Positions 31,739 through 41,356 of a stretch of DNA of 64,000 bases are shown here, piece after piece; position 1 is the first letter of the stretch; each line of letters opens with the position of its first letter. Below the pieces are notes generated by a model. The model had not been told where the DNA came from. It saw only the letters and a program-made list of their open reading frames with translations, and searched no databases. Where the stretch lies: contig JAHBWE010000026.1 of assembly GCA_019637155.1 (NCBI GenBank), positions 50,505 to 114,504 of the forward strand, given 5' to 3'. The DNA is from Labilithrix sp. (lineage in GTDB: Bacteria; Myxococcota_A; Polyangia; Polyangiales; Polyangiaceae). The position numbers were made by a program, and so were the translations under genes.

Positions 31739-33067
31739 ATGTCGAAGAAACATCTTGATGGCCGCCAGAATCCGCTTGCCGCCGATGCGCCCGACGACGA
31801 CGTCGAACGCTGGCTGAATCGCGTACACGAGCATTTCGGTTCGGGATGGCTGGACGCGACCGGCACCAACACCGTGCAGATGCTGTGGAAACGTCGAGAC
31901 ATGCTCGCGACGAGTGAATTGGTCTCGCTCGGGCACGCGCTCGAGCGTCTCAGCGGTCATCCCGCGTGGCTCCGCGGTCAGGTTCGCATCGCCAAGGGAA
32001 AGGACACCAATAACGCCGGCGGTGCCATCTTCGAGATTCTCGCGCTCGGCAATTTCGATGTCACCGACGCCGCGGTCGTGCCGGCGAAAGCGTCGCAACC
32101 GGGTTTCGACGGCACACTCGTTTTCAAATCTGGCGGGCGCCTCATTCTCTCGCTCAAGCGGTACGGAACGAGCAACCACCAAGCCGAGTTCAATCGAAGA
32201 GCCGAATCGCTTCGACGTGACGTTGCAGGGGGCCTCAAGCAGCGCGGCGCCGACGGGTTTGCTCTCATCGCGGTCGCGGAGTCCTATCCTGGCCCCGCTG
32301 AATGGGCCGACCTGCGGAAGGCCCTGGATCCGAACAAGGTATCCACCGGTGACGAGCTTCGGATGGACGACTGGTACGTGCGCGCAGTCCCGCTCCCGGA
32401 CCGCCATGATGCTCCTCTCGCCGCCTCATGTGGCTCGCTCACCGTTCAGGTCATCGCGCCTTTTCATCAGAATGAAGCGGACAATTTGCGAAGCAAGTTG
32501 TTCGACGCGTGCGCAAATCTCGCCCGGCACGGGGTCCAAGAGGGGGCGCTGTCCACGAACATGGTTTACGTCCACGTTCCGTCGTCGGCCTCGATCGCGG
32601 ATTGCGCGACGTGGGTAAGGCAGTGGTTCGAGGACTATCAGGCGAAACCCGTGTCGGCCGTCCTGCTCTACCAACCCGCCGTCGTACGCTCGCCCGACAA
32701 CCGCTCGCACATTCATCATTGTTTTTTCATCGAGCGGCGCGACGAGTCGCGTCCTCTAATTTTCGGTGACCCGAACGCGATTCCGCACCTGTCGCTCCCG
32801 GTCGGAACCGGTGGCAGGGAGCCGAGCATCGAACAGCTCGCGTTCTCGGATGGCCGCGTTCTTTCATTGCGCGGGCGCTACGCGTATCAGCGCGGGGACG
32901 TGTATCGAGAAATGGTTCAAGTGGACGGGAAGAACTGGAGCGCGACCCTCGAAAGCCCGGCGCCGGGCGTCCACGAGCATGCGGTCATCCCCAAACACTT
33001 CGGCGGCTCGGGCCGAGCGATCGTTCAGCCTCGGTTTGCACCGTCCGACGACCTAGTGCTTTTGTAA
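31739..33067 (+). CDS. Possible nuclease-fold protein, accessory cassette gene 3
   Basis: A 442-residue protein. Around residue 130, AIFEILALGNFDVTDAAVVP, then PGFDGTLVFKSGGRLILSLK and RYG, follows the order E...D...xxK of restriction-like nuclease cores, with SLK in place of (E/Q)xK. The C-terminal half (VYVHVPSSASIADCATWVRQ, VLLYQPAVVRSPDNRSHIHH) is beta-rich and unassigned. The ATG at 31739 is chosen because the longer frame overlaps the previous gene. No catalytic function can be claimed. Confidence 0.55.
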   Translation: MSKKHLDGRQNPLAADAPDDDVERWLNRVHEHFGSGWLDATGTNTVQMLWKRRDMLATSELVSLGHALERLSGHPAWLRGQVRIAKGKDTNNAGGAIFEILALGNFDVTDAAVVPAKASQPGFDGTLVFKSGGRLILSLKRYGTSNHQAEFNRRAESLRRDVAGGLKQRGADGFALIAVAESYPGPAEWADLRKALDPNKVSTGDELRMDDWYVRAVPLPDRHDAPLAASCGSLTVQVIAPFHQNEADNLRSKLFDACANLARHGVQEGALSTNMVYVHVPSSASIADCATWVRQWFEDYQAKPVSAVLLYQPAVVRSPDNRSHIHHCFFIERRDESRPLIFGDPNAIPHLSLPVGTGGREPSIEQLAFSDGRVLSLRGRYAYQRGDVYREMVQVDGKNWSATLESPAPGVHEHAVIPKHFGGSGRAIVQPRFAPSDDLVLL

Positions 33068-33119
33068 CTCGCTCGCTTGCAGAGTCAGAACTCGTGCCTA
33101 TCGTGAGCCTCTTGATCAC

Positions 33120-34025
33120 GTGAGCGAGGAAGACGTGTCCGTTGTTGTTGAAGCTGACTTCCAGAATGACCTCCGTATCCACTTTCTCGCCGAGCTCGCG
33201 AAGCTGGGCGTGAGCGCGCCCGCGCCCGCGGACGACCCGGTACGCGAGACGTGCTTCGCTTACTTCAGCGTGCTCCAGCGGCTCATTCCCGCCGGCGCGC
33301 GCACAGCGTGGAAGTCGCGGGAGCTCGAGCAACGCATTCTTACGGATGAGCAGCAAGCCCGACTCGCCACGATCGTCGCAGAGATCGAGGCCGGGCTCGA
33401 CCTCCGACCCCGGCTTAGCCGCAGAATCATGAGGGCGAACTACAGCGACCGGCTTCTGAATGACTGGGGCATCCACCATCTTCACGTCGGGCCGCGAGAG
33501 GATGCCTACGGTCCCGAGCTGCTGTACGTGCTCATGACTGCCCGCGACGCCTATCTCATCGATTGGAAGCGGCACGGCGACGACTGCTTCGGCGACGCGG
33601 AGCTGATGAACATCCTCCATCGAAACTGGCCAGATGCGATTGAACGATTCCGCGCGCCGGGCGTCGTTCCCGGAAGTCTGGAGCCGGCCGGATACTCGCC
33701 GAGCGACCGGCAGAAGATGCGTCGCCACTTCACGCTCTGCACTCAGGTCGAAGACGGCACCGTGTACGTGCCACTTGGCGGCGGCACGGTGGCTTGCGGA
33801 GGGTCGGCCCTCGCCGCGCGCAGGGTTAGCTACGAGCGGCAGCTCGCGCAGAACGTGTATGAGGCCGTGCGCGACAACGCCGAAGGGCTGCGTGATCTGA
33901 TTGCGCGGCGAACCGGGCGGAGGCTCGACGTTCTCCGGTTTCGCTACGTCGTTGGGGGCCCGATTCGCGTCGAAGAACTGCAGACGCGCTTGTTCGTTCG
34001 TTTGCCGGAGGCGCCCGCGGAATAG
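33120..34025 (+). CDS. Hypothetical protein, accessory cassette gene 4
   Basis: A 301-residue protein with a GTG start. The centre holds a distinctive block: NDWGIHHLHVGPREDAYGPE, LLYVLMTARDAYLIDWKRHG and LMNILHRNWPDAIE. The clustered His, Asp and Lys could form an active site, but I do not recognise the family. There is no signal peptide or membrane segment. It ends 4 bases before the next gene, which suggests one transcript. Confidence 0.65.
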   Translation: MSEEDVSVVVEADFQNDLRIHFLAELAKLGVSAPAPADDPVRETCFAYFSVLQRLIPAGARTAWKSRELEQRILTDEQQARLATIVAEIEAGLDLRPRLSRRIMRANYSDRLLNDWGIHHLHVGPREDAYGPELLYVLMTARDAYLIDWKRHGDDCFGDAELMNILHRNWPDAIERFRAPGVVPGSLEPAGYSPSDRQKMRRHFTLCTQVEDGTVYVPLGGGTVACGGSALAARRVSYERQLAQNVYEAVRDNAEGLRDLIARRTGRRLDVLRFRYVVGGPIRVEELQTRLFVRLPEAPAE

Positions 34026-34029
34026 CGCC

Positions 34030-34905
34030 ATGTCCATCGCCGGGACCTGCAAACTTTGTCGCCGTGACGGCGTAGCTCTTCGCAAAAGTCACGTAATTCC
34101 CAACTTCGTTATCCAATGGATGCGGGACTCGAGCGTTGGCTTTCTGCGTGACGGCACGAACGCCGATCGGCGAATTCAAGACGGGCCAAAATTTCCCTGG
34201 CTCTGCGACGACTGCGAGCAACGGCTATCCGCATGGGAAAATCCATTCGCGGAAAAGGTTTTCTCGTACGTCCACAAGACCTCCGAGAAACAAGAACCCA
34301 TTCCCTATGGGCCATGGGCTTTGAAGTTTGCGGTTTCGATTTCGTGGCGCGCGCTGCTCTTTAGCAAGCAGCAACCCGATTACGATCTGACAGCCGAAAA
34401 CGCGGCCGCTGCCGGCCGGGCGCAGGAGCGTTGGCGGCGCTTCCTTCTCGACGAAGAGCCGCACCCAGGCCCGTTCGAGCAGCATGTTCTATGCGTGGAC
34501 GCTCCACTTTCGGCAAGCGGACCGATCTCACCATTCATGAGCCGCTACCTCACGCGCGCGATCGGTCTCGACCTTCCTACATCGCCAACGAGCTGCCTCA
34601 CGTACGCCAAACTCTGTCGTGTGATCATCTTCGGATTCGTTCGCGAAAGCGAGCCTCGCAAGTGGCGCGGCACGAAGCTTCACGTGAACAAGGGGCTCAT
34701 CGGCGGGATGGCCCACGTTCCGGGAGCGATCCTTCACTATCTCAACGAGAAGGCGAGTGAGGTCGGCGCCGCCGTCGCAGGCATGTCGCCACGGCAAAGC
34801 GGGAAAGTCGCCGACGTCATTCGGAATGCTGATCCCGAGAAGCTTCTCGCCTCCGAGGCATTTCGCGCGATCGCTTCCGACTTCGCTCTTCGCCGAGGTG
34901 AGTGA
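34030..34905 (+). CDS. Cys4 zinc-ribbon/HNH-like protein, accessory cassette gene 5
   Basis: A 291-residue protein. GTCKLCRRDGVALRKSHVIP (Cys7, Cys10, His21) and FPWLCDDCEQRLSAWENPFA (Cys59, Cys62) form a zinc-binding frame. The SHxxP stretch between them recalls HNH/RRXRR-type endonucleases. The remaining 220 residues are helical and unassigned. It starts 4 bases after gene 4 and converges on the large NTPase gene, 104 bases away. It could be the nucleic-acid-cutting member of the cassette. Confidence 0.6.
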   Translation: MSIAGTCKLCRRDGVALRKSHVIPNFVIQWMRDSSVGFLRDGTNADRRIQDGPKFPWLCDDCEQRLSAWENPFAEKVFSYVHKTSEKQEPIPYGPWALKFAVSISWRALLFSKQQPDYDLTAENAAAAGRAQERWRRFLLDEEPHPGPFEQHVLCVDAPLSASGPISPFMSRYLTRAIGLDLPTSPTSCLTYAKLCRVIIFGFVRESEPRKWRGTKLHVNKGLIGGMAHVPGAILHYLNEKASEVGAAVAGMSPRQSGKVADVIRNADPEKLLASEAFRAIASDFALRRGE

Positions 34906-35009
34906 GCTTCAGCAGCAGTATGCGTCGCTGACGCGCCGCGCCCGCTCGTGTCAGCGGTGGCGCATTCGCCGGCTCGGAATCGATATTCGGGCTCTGCTTA
35001 GGCGTATCA

Positions 35010-38000
35010 TTACTCCACATGCGCGCCGGATCGGTCGGTGCCGATCTTTAATAGGTCGATCGTGATGACCGCGATCACTTTGTCGCGCTCGGCGGCGAAC
35101 GCGTCGGCGAAGGCGCGCACCGCATCGACGAGCTCCGGAAACTCGACGGTTCGATCGCCGACCTCCCACCGCTTGCTCGTCTGCCGCACGAGGAGCAGAA
35201 TTCCGTGGGTGACGTCGGGCGGCTGCATGTAGCGCCCGTAGAGCTGGTCGCGGATGCATGCAGTGAGCGCGTTCAGCGAATAAGGGCCGAGCGGCTTGAT
35301 CTCGATCGGGATCCGGCCAATGCCGTCCGCCACCGCCGAAATATCGACCTCCTTGTCATCGTCGACCACGCTTTCGCGAATGACGGAGTAGAGCCCGCGC
35401 GCGACCAGCTTGAGGCTCGAGGCCGTCCACCGCTGGACCTCTGGTTCGGACGTGCGGGAGGTGAACAGGCTGCGATAGCTGAAGTCGTCGTTCTCCACGA
35501 GCTGGCCGACTCGACGAAGATGCCTCGAGACGAGCCGAAAGAGGTCCTCGCGCGACGAGGGCTTTCTTTCATCACCACGCTCCACGCTGACCACGTCGGT
35601 TTCCGTCCATGGTGTCGCGGCGACCTCCGTCGCGTTCGCGATCTGGGCGTCGGCGGCGCGCGCGAGCAACTTCGCAAAGTCGCTCAACGCATCGTCGGCG
35701 CGGAGACGACGCAGCGCGAGGTACGCCTCGAGTGACGGATCGCCCGCGAGCGCGCTCAAGCATCGTCGGCGGAAATCCTCGGCGTGACTCCGGGGACCTC
35801 GATTGTAGTCACGGCTTCGGCTGAGATCGTTGTCAGGCGGAACAGCGAGGTGAAGCAGCTTTACCCACCGCTCGAGCGCCTTCGGGCTCAGCAACGCGGT
35901 TGGAGGGATCCGCGCTTGCGAATCGAAGTCGTTTTCGAGCTGATCGGCGGTTCCTTCGACGAGGAGCTTGAAGGCGTCTGCCGAACGGTCTCGGAGATCC
36001 ATTAGCCAATCCGCGGCGTCGACCGGCGCGACGTGGGCCCAGACGCGCAGCCAAGCAAACCGAGCTTCGGTCTCCTCCGCCATCGCCGATTGGAGAAGGT
36101 CTCGTGCCGTCCTGGCGACGCGCTCCGTGTCGTCGTTCGAGAGGAGTAATGCATTGGCGGCCATACGAGCGGTCTTGGCATGGCCGGGGCCCTCCTGCTC
36201 GGCCAGCCCAAGAATGATCGTTCGCATGAGCAAACCGACGTCCCGCGCCGCATAAGGCGCGAAACGCATGACACCCGAGTGATCGAGAGTCGAGCGCCAT
36301 TCCCTGGAAAGTACGTCTTCGAGCACGTTCCGGACGGAGACCGGGTGTGCAGCCCGAAGCGCATCGAACCAGTACGGGAACGCGTTCGATTCGTAGAGCG
36401 CGTAGCGCGCCGCCAGCTCGGCCTCGCCGGCGTTGAGCATGACGAGATCGCGCCCGTCGCGAATCTCCAGAGTTAATCCCGTGAGACCGGCGAGTATGGT
36501 GTGGAGCGCGCCCATCGTTCCGGGCTCAGGAACGGGCACTTGCTGGAGGCGCCAACACGCTTTGAATCCTCGGGCGAACGACTCCGTAAAGTCGTCGCCG
36601 ACGAACTTTCGTAGTTGACCGAGATCGATGCGTGCTCTTGACGAGTCCGGTCGAACGAGGTGTTGCCACCCTTGGACGAGCAGATTGATGTCGGTGCCCG
36701 ATTCCAATACGGCGCGTCTCGGAGTCAGGTTCTCGATGTTCTTATTCCGCGTTTCATACTCTGCCGCGCTTCGGGCGTGCTCTTGCGCCTGCGCGGCAAC
36801 CTTCGCCTCATTCGCAGTTGTCTCGATTTCTCGGAAGCGCGCTTTGAGCGGAGGCGGGACATCGACACGCGCTAACGCTTCCTCACGTTCGGACTGGCCT
36901 GCGAAATGAAAGAATGCGTCCATTGCCCACCGGAGCTCGCCTCTGAGAGCCTCGGTGCCGGCGGCTTCGTATTGTTCGAACATCCAGGCCAGATCCTCGG
37001 CGTGCAGGCGTGCGAGGTGCGGTCGGGCCATTGATAGCTCGAATGCGGATCCATTCCCGCTCCGAATGCGTGCCGCCCAGATGGCACGGCGCGCGCCCGC
37101 GTTAGCTGCAACTGCATCGGAGATGGGGGAGCGATCGGTATCCGAGACGAAGTGGTGGGCCCAATGCTTCTCGAGTGCGATCGCGATATCGGCGAGCCAC
37201 GCCGGTACGTGATTGTCGCGCCGCAAGCGGGAACCGAGAAGGATGGCTGCCAGCTCGAAGTGGCTTTCCGTTTCGGTCGTGATGTCCGAACTCTGGAGCG
37301 ACGGAAGCAGCGCGGTGAGCGTCGCGTCGACATCGGCCAGAGCAACGCCATCGACTGCGCGACCGACGTAGAAGCGCAGCCGGTGATCGTCGACCCGAAG
37401 GAGGAATTGGATGAGGGGGTCGCCTTTCAAGAGATCCGGCACGAGCGCTGAAACGAGCTCGGCGCGCACCTCCGCGCTCGGATCGGAGGCGAGCTCGAGG
37501 AGCGAAGCTTTTTCCGCTGCGTTACCGACCGATGCGACTGCAGAAATCGCTGCTGCGCGTGACGATTCGTCGGCAGTGCGATCACGGCAAATCTCGAGAG
37601 CCACGGAGACGCAATTTCGATAACGGCCAATCTCGACATATCGAAGAAGCTGCTGCTCGACGACAGCGACGCCACGATATTCTCGGAGGAGCGCTAGGAT
37701 CGCGTCGGAGAGCTCCGGCCGCGCGAGCTGACGGATCGTCCCCGTCGTCGGCCAAGTTGCACCCTCGTCCGCCGCCGCGAGCTCGATGACTTTTCGAATC
37801 GCGCCCAGGATTTCGGTGGAATCGAGCTTGCGCGGGTCGCCTTCGTAGAGGAGCGCGTGCGGCTCCGCATCGAGGACAAGCTTCCGAATCTCCGGAACCT
37901 CCGATGCAACCCAGCCGACAATGGGGAGCCTGGAGGCGGGAACGCGCCATCGGTGCTCTTCGAAGACCCTGACGAAGAGCGCGTCGCGGAGGTCATCCAG

Positions 38001-39104
38001 GTTCCAGCCAAGACGAAAGCGCTCGCCGAACCAATCCGCCGTGAGGAAGTGTGTCAGCGCACCTTGCGGGAGTTGAACGGCCGCCTCGCCCTTGTGGACG
38101 AAGAGTCCGTTCCCAAAAAGCTCGCCGAGCAGGCGGCCCTGCCAGTCGGCAAAGAGCTTGCGACCATCCAGCGCCCCGGGTACCGAGGGGCTCGTCGGCA
38201 AGGTGATGTGTGGCTTCTTCGTCAGGACTGACGCCGCGGCGATCCTGCGAAGTGCAGCGCTCCCCTGCTCGAGCGAGAGCGCTTGGTGAGGTTGATGAAC
38301 GGCATTTCGCTCCGCGAATGCCGTATCCAGAAAGTCGTCGAGGATCTGGGTCCACGTTCCAAACGTTCCATGCTTGTTCCAGTAGTCGACGAAGAGCTGG
38401 ACATCGCAGGGGCGTAGATCGATCAGGTCGTATAGTTCCTCCTCGTCGAAGCGCCGGAGGAACTCTTCCGCACTTCTCACCCCGCCCGCGCGCGCGAGAG
38501 CTGCTACCGCGGTGGTGTCGACGGGCTCGAGGGTGACGACGTCGACGCGCGGCTCCGGAATGCGCGACCGAAGGAGATCCGCGAGGTCGTTCCTGTCGTT
38601 CGGCGACCAGAGTCCTGTCCTCGCCGTAACGACAACCTGAATCTCGCGTGTCGCGAAATCGAGCTCCTTCGCCAAGCGACGCGTCACGTCGCGAAACCTC
38701 CGCTGCCGGAGGTAGATCTCGTCCGCTGCGTCGAGGAAGAGGACCGCGGGGCTCGTCCCGGAGCGCCAAGAATCGAGCCTCTTTGCAGACGAGGGGTCGA
38801 GCGACTCGCGGAGCCCATCCGTGGCGACGGCTCCGGCCTCGCATCGGAATGCGAAGAACCCACCGGCGCACAATCGCTCGCACTGCCGTTCGAGCTCGGT
38901 CGACTTCCCCGAGCCAGACGGAGCGATAACGATCACAGCGGATGGAGCGCTCGCCTTTGCGTCGGGGAGCAGCAGGCTCTGCCAGGTCATGATGCTTCGG
39001 CCGGGAAGCCCGCCGAGCATCCGACGCGTCAGGCCGCTATTCGGCGAGTCGCTGACCTCACGAAGATGACGCGTGATCGCGACATAAGAAGTTGGTGTGC
39101 TCAT
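35010..39104 (-). CDS. Large STAND/NACHT-like NTPase with C-terminal PD-(D/E)XK-like domain
   Basis: A 1,364-residue protein. Walker A (IVIAPSGSGKSTELERQCER, about 61-69) and Walker B (PAVLFLDAADEIYLR, about 120-129) are followed by a sensor-like VVVTARTGLW, giving a P-loop NTPase of STAND/NACHT type. Residues about 400-1150 are helical, HEAT-like. The last 130 residues carry EVDISAVADG (Asp1254), GRIPIEIKPLG (Glu1268, Lys1270) and ACIRDQLYGRYM, then THGILLLV, a restriction-nuclease-like core. Antiphage sensors of this class join an NTPase and repeats to an effector. Here the effector is C-terminal. The ATG at 39104 lacks a clear SD. Confidence 0.72.
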   Translation of the reverse strand: MSTPTSYVAITRHLREVSDSPNSGLTRRMLGGLPGRSIMTWQSLLLPDAKASAPSAVIVIAPSGSGKSTELERQCERLCAGGFFAFRCEAGAVATDGLRESLDPSSAKRLDSWRSGTSPAVLFLDAADEIYLRQRRFRDVTRRLAKELDFATREIQVVVTARTGLWSPNDRNDLADLLRSRIPEPRVDVVTLEPVDTTAVAALARAGGVRSAEEFLRRFDEEELYDLIDLRPCDVQLFVDYWNKHGTFGTWTQILDDFLDTAFAERNAVHQPHQALSLEQGSAALRRIAAASVLTKKPHITLPTSPSVPGALDGRKLFADWQGRLLGELFGNGLFVHKGEAAVQLPQGALTHFLTADWFGERFRLGWNLDDLRDALFVRVFEEHRWRVPASRLPIVGWVASEVPEIRKLVLDAEPHALLYEGDPRKLDSTEILGAIRKVIELAAADEGATWPTTGTIRQLARPELSDAILALLREYRGVAVVEQQLLRYVEIGRYRNCVSVALEICRDRTADESSRAAAISAVASVGNAAEKASLLELASDPSAEVRAELVSALVPDLLKGDPLIQFLLRVDDHRLRFYVGRAVDGVALADVDATLTALLPSLQSSDITTETESHFELAAILLGSRLRRDNHVPAWLADIAIALEKHWAHHFVSDTDRSPISDAVAANAGARRAIWAARIRSGNGSAFELSMARPHLARLHAEDLAWMFEQYEAAGTEALRGELRWAMDAFFHFAGQSEREEALARVDVPPPLKARFREIETTANEAKVAAQAQEHARSAAEYETRNKNIENLTPRRAVLESGTDINLLVQGWQHLVRPDSSRARIDLGQLRKFVGDDFTESFARGFKACWRLQQVPVPEPGTMGALHTILAGLTGLTLEIRDGRDLVMLNAGEAELAARYALYESNAFPYWFDALRAAHPVSVRNVLEDVLSREWRSTLDHSGVMRFAPYAARDVGLLMRTIILGLAEQEGPGHAKTARMAANALLLSNDDTERVARTARDLLQSAMAEETEARFAWLRVWAHVAPVDAADWLMDLRDRSADAFKLLVEGTADQLENDFDSQARIPPTALLSPKALERWVKLLHLAVPPDNDLSRSRDYNRGPRSHAEDFRRRCLSALAGDPSLEAYLALRRLRADDALSDFAKLLARAADAQIANATEVAATPWTETDVVSVERGDERKPSSREDLFRLVSRHLRRVGQLVENDDFSYRSLFTSRTSEPEVQRWTASSLKLVARGLYSVIRESVVDDDKEVDISAVADGIGRIPIEIKPLGPYSLNALTACIRDQLYGRYMQPPDVTHGILLLVRQTSKRWEVGDRTVEFPELVDAVRAFADAFAAERDKVIAVITIDLLKIGTDRSGAHVE

Positions 39105-39143
39105 CGGGCGTCGAGCGCGATGGGGTGAGCCCAAATCGCGGTG

Positions 39144-39161
39144 CCACATGGTGCCATGTGG
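39144..39161. promoter_or_regulatory. Perfect palindrome upstream of the NTPase gene
   Basis: CCACATGG-TG-CCATGTGG, eight-base arms around two bases, 40 bases before the start codon. It is a likely operator; no regulator gene adjoins. Confidence 0.45.
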
Positions 39162-39176
39162 AAGCCCCGTGAGCAC

Positions 39177-40140
39177 GGGCGAGCGCTTGTTCGGTCAGGG
39201 TCCGAAATGGCGGACGCCCGGCGCACAGGCGCGTGCTCCGCCAGGTCCGGTGCCGGCTGGGTACTCTCGATGCCGTCGCGTCTCCAGGCTAACGTCATCG
39301 GCTACCAGTGGACCCTCCCGGTGTCTGCACTCGCTCGGATCGGCGGTTGGATAACGCCAACCGAAGCATAACGCGCTGTAACGGAACCCTGTCGACGCCG
39401 AGCTTCTTGCGCCGAGCCACGCGCGCGTCGGCAAGACGGTCGGCGCGGGCAAGTACTCGATCGAGGGGTACTCGGGATCGGCGGCATGGCGGCCAACTAC
39501 GCGGCGGCGGCGCGCTCAGATTGCCGCGTTTCTAGGCGCCCGCTGACACCGCGCGCGACGCGCGGGGTTGAGTCACGTCGCCGCGACGCCGGGGCCAGTC
39601 TTCTTGCGACCTCCGGCGACGGTGCCGGCATCAGCAGCGCGACGACGGCTCTGCACGCTCCGCGGCCGGGCCGGTAGGGATCGCCTCGTCACCGGCACAT
39701 GAGCGACACGCGTACGCCATGCTTGTGGATACGAATGAAAACCGCGCGCTCGACGAATTCCCGGCGGAGTTAGGACGTCGTCGCGAGCGGAAGCGCCTGC
39801 GTCACCTAATTCGATGAGGACGTCACGCACGTCGCGGTCCGATTGGATCGGGCACGCGCTCGCGGAAATCGCGGAACTTCCGCACGCGCGAACGTCACCG
39901 GCATACTTCAGCGGCATACCAGACCGTGCCGTGACGCGGTGCGGTCTGCCCCCAAGTCCTCGCGCCCGTGGCGTACGCACTTCGCGTGTGCCGACGCCGC
40001 GAGCGGGTCTCATGGGGCGGGCGCGTCGACGACCTTTCGCCGGCGCTTCGTCGATATAGGAACTGGAAGGTTTCCGTGGCGCTTCTTTCCACGGTCGTCG
40101 CTTGCGGCGATCGGCGGCGCGTCTCGTGGCATCTTTAGGC
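39177..40140. other. Interval with no convincing gene
   Basis: Nearly 1 kb holds only fragmentary frames on both strands with no family motif, RBS or coherent domain. It is probably decayed or non-coding DNA between the NTPase locus and the gene at 40141. Confidence 0.5.
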
Positions 40141-40887
40141 ATGGCCCGAATGCGACGACAGCGCGGCGTCCCGAGCAAGGACAGAGAGGATCGGTTGCAC
40201 CCGGCGGAAACACTTGCGCGCATCGGGCTGTGGTTCCTCGAGAACGTTGACGACGATAAGTTGCCTACCCTCGCGAGCTCACCCACGCCAGGCGCGGACG
40301 GGCAGGCAGCGTTCGTCTTCCGCTCGAATCTCTACCCGGACGAGGCTCTTGGCGCTGCTGCACGACAACCTGATTCGCCCGAACAGCTCGCGTCGCGCTT
40401 CGCCTTTGGGCACATGATGGAGGCATCGAAAGCACCTCATGAGCGTAAGCGTTGCAAGGAGTGCGCTGCGAGTGACGTGATCGCAATGCTCCGAATGCAC
40501 GCGGCCGAGCAACCTCCCTGGGACGAGGAGCTTCCGTTCTTGAAGCAAATCGAGGACCTCGTGCAGCAGATAGATCTCCTGCGCGAAGCGGCGCGCCAGA
40601 AAACAGAGAGGCTGAGGGCCTGGGCTGCTACGCCGGTTGCTCCAGTCCACGGCGTTCATTTGAGTCGCTCTGTGCCGCCCTCCGTCGATACGTGCGAGCG
40701 AATGAACCGGGTTCGCGGTCATCGAGAGCGAGCTTCAGCCCGTCCTCAAGTCGCTGCGCTCCAGCGGGATCAACGTCGTCGCGATTCATCACCACATGAC
40801 GGGCGAGTCGCCGCGCATCCTGTTCCTTCACTACTGGGGGCGGGGCAAGGCGGTCGCTCTTGCCGGCGCCGTGAAGAAAGCGCTTGA
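40141..40887 (+). CDS. Hypothetical protein with a doubtful C-terminal part
   Basis: A 248-residue frame. The first 170 residues look like real protein: DRLHPAETLARIGLWFLENV, KRCKECAASDVIAMLRMHAA, and the coiled-coil QIEDLVQQIDLLREAARQKT. After about residue 190 the composition turns Arg-rich because the frame runs out of phase over a DUF1259 fragment (40706-40912). The original 3' end was probably lost where the two pieces joined. No function is recognised. Confidence 0.4.
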   Translation: MARMRRQRGVPSKDREDRLHPAETLARIGLWFLENVDDDKLPTLASSPTPGADGQAAFVFRSNLYPDEALGAAARQPDSPEQLASRFAFGHMMEASKAPHERKRCKECAASDVIAMLRMHAAEQPPWDEELPFLKQIEDLVQQIDLLREAARQKTERLRAWAATPVAPVHGVHLSRSVPPSVDTCERMNRVRGHRERASARPQVAALQRDQRRRDSSPHDGRVAAHPVPSLLGAGQGGRSCRRREESA

Positions 40888-40912
40888 GCTGACCGCATGG
40901 GACAAGGGGTGA
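40706..40912 (+). pseudogene. C-terminal fragment of a DUF1259 (LppY/LpqO-like) gene
   Basis: An open stretch without a start codon reads TGFAVIESELQPVLKSLRSS, GINVVAIHHHMTGESPRILF, then LHYWGRGKAVALAG. This is the well-conserved second half of DUF1259 proteins, which are often found beside chrA. The first half is absent, so the gene is a remnant. Confidence 0.65.
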
Positions 40913-40993
40913 GACGGATCACTCCACGGGTTCATCGAGTTTCGGAACGAGCAACTGTCGTCGTCTCACCGCGCGGACTGATACGTCGATGGA

Positions 40994-41350
40994 ATGCCCC
41001 GCGTCCTCGTGCTGGATGGCTTTGACGAGAGCCGTGAGAGCACCGTCGGCGTTCTTCGTTCGGCTGGCTTCTCGGTCGTCGGGGCAGCCGAAGAGGACGA
41101 AGCTCTCGAAGCCCTCGCGAAGAGCGGGGTGGATTTGGTGCTGCTCGACCTTCCCGTCGCCGAGACCATCGAGGCAGCGTCAGCGATCCGTTCGCAGTGT
41201 GGAGCTACGACGCCGAAGATCCTTGCGATCATCGACCCCACCGATACGGCGGAAAGGGAGGGCGCTCGCGCAGCGGGCATCGACTTCCTCATTCTGCGAC
41301 CCTGTCCGCCGTTGCAGCTCGTGAAGCAGGCGCGTCGATTCCTCCTGTGA
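40994..41350 (+). CDS. Stand-alone receiver-like protein (paralogue of 12378-12734)
   Basis: A 118-residue single domain starting MPRVLVLDGFDESRESTVGV. The acceptor Asp is kept in LVLLDLPVAET, the second acidic residue is Gly, the Thr strand reads LAIIDPT, and the Lys position is Arg (LILRPCPPLQL). The same departures occur in the copper-block paralogue of equal length, so they are probably functional rather than decay. It converges on chrA, 6 bases away. No kinase adjoins. Confidence 0.7.
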   Translation: MPRVLVLDGFDESRESTVGVLRSAGFSVVGAAEEDEALEALAKSGVDLVLLDLPVAETIEAASAIRSQCGATTPKILAIIDPTDTAEREGARAAGIDFLILRPCPPLQLVKQARRFLL

Positions 41351-41356
41351 GGCTCA

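Noticed and set aside
39573..40286. 237-codon minus-strand frame in the gene-poor interval
   Set aside because: Low-complexity Arg/Pro/Ser composition, no RBS and no family motif.
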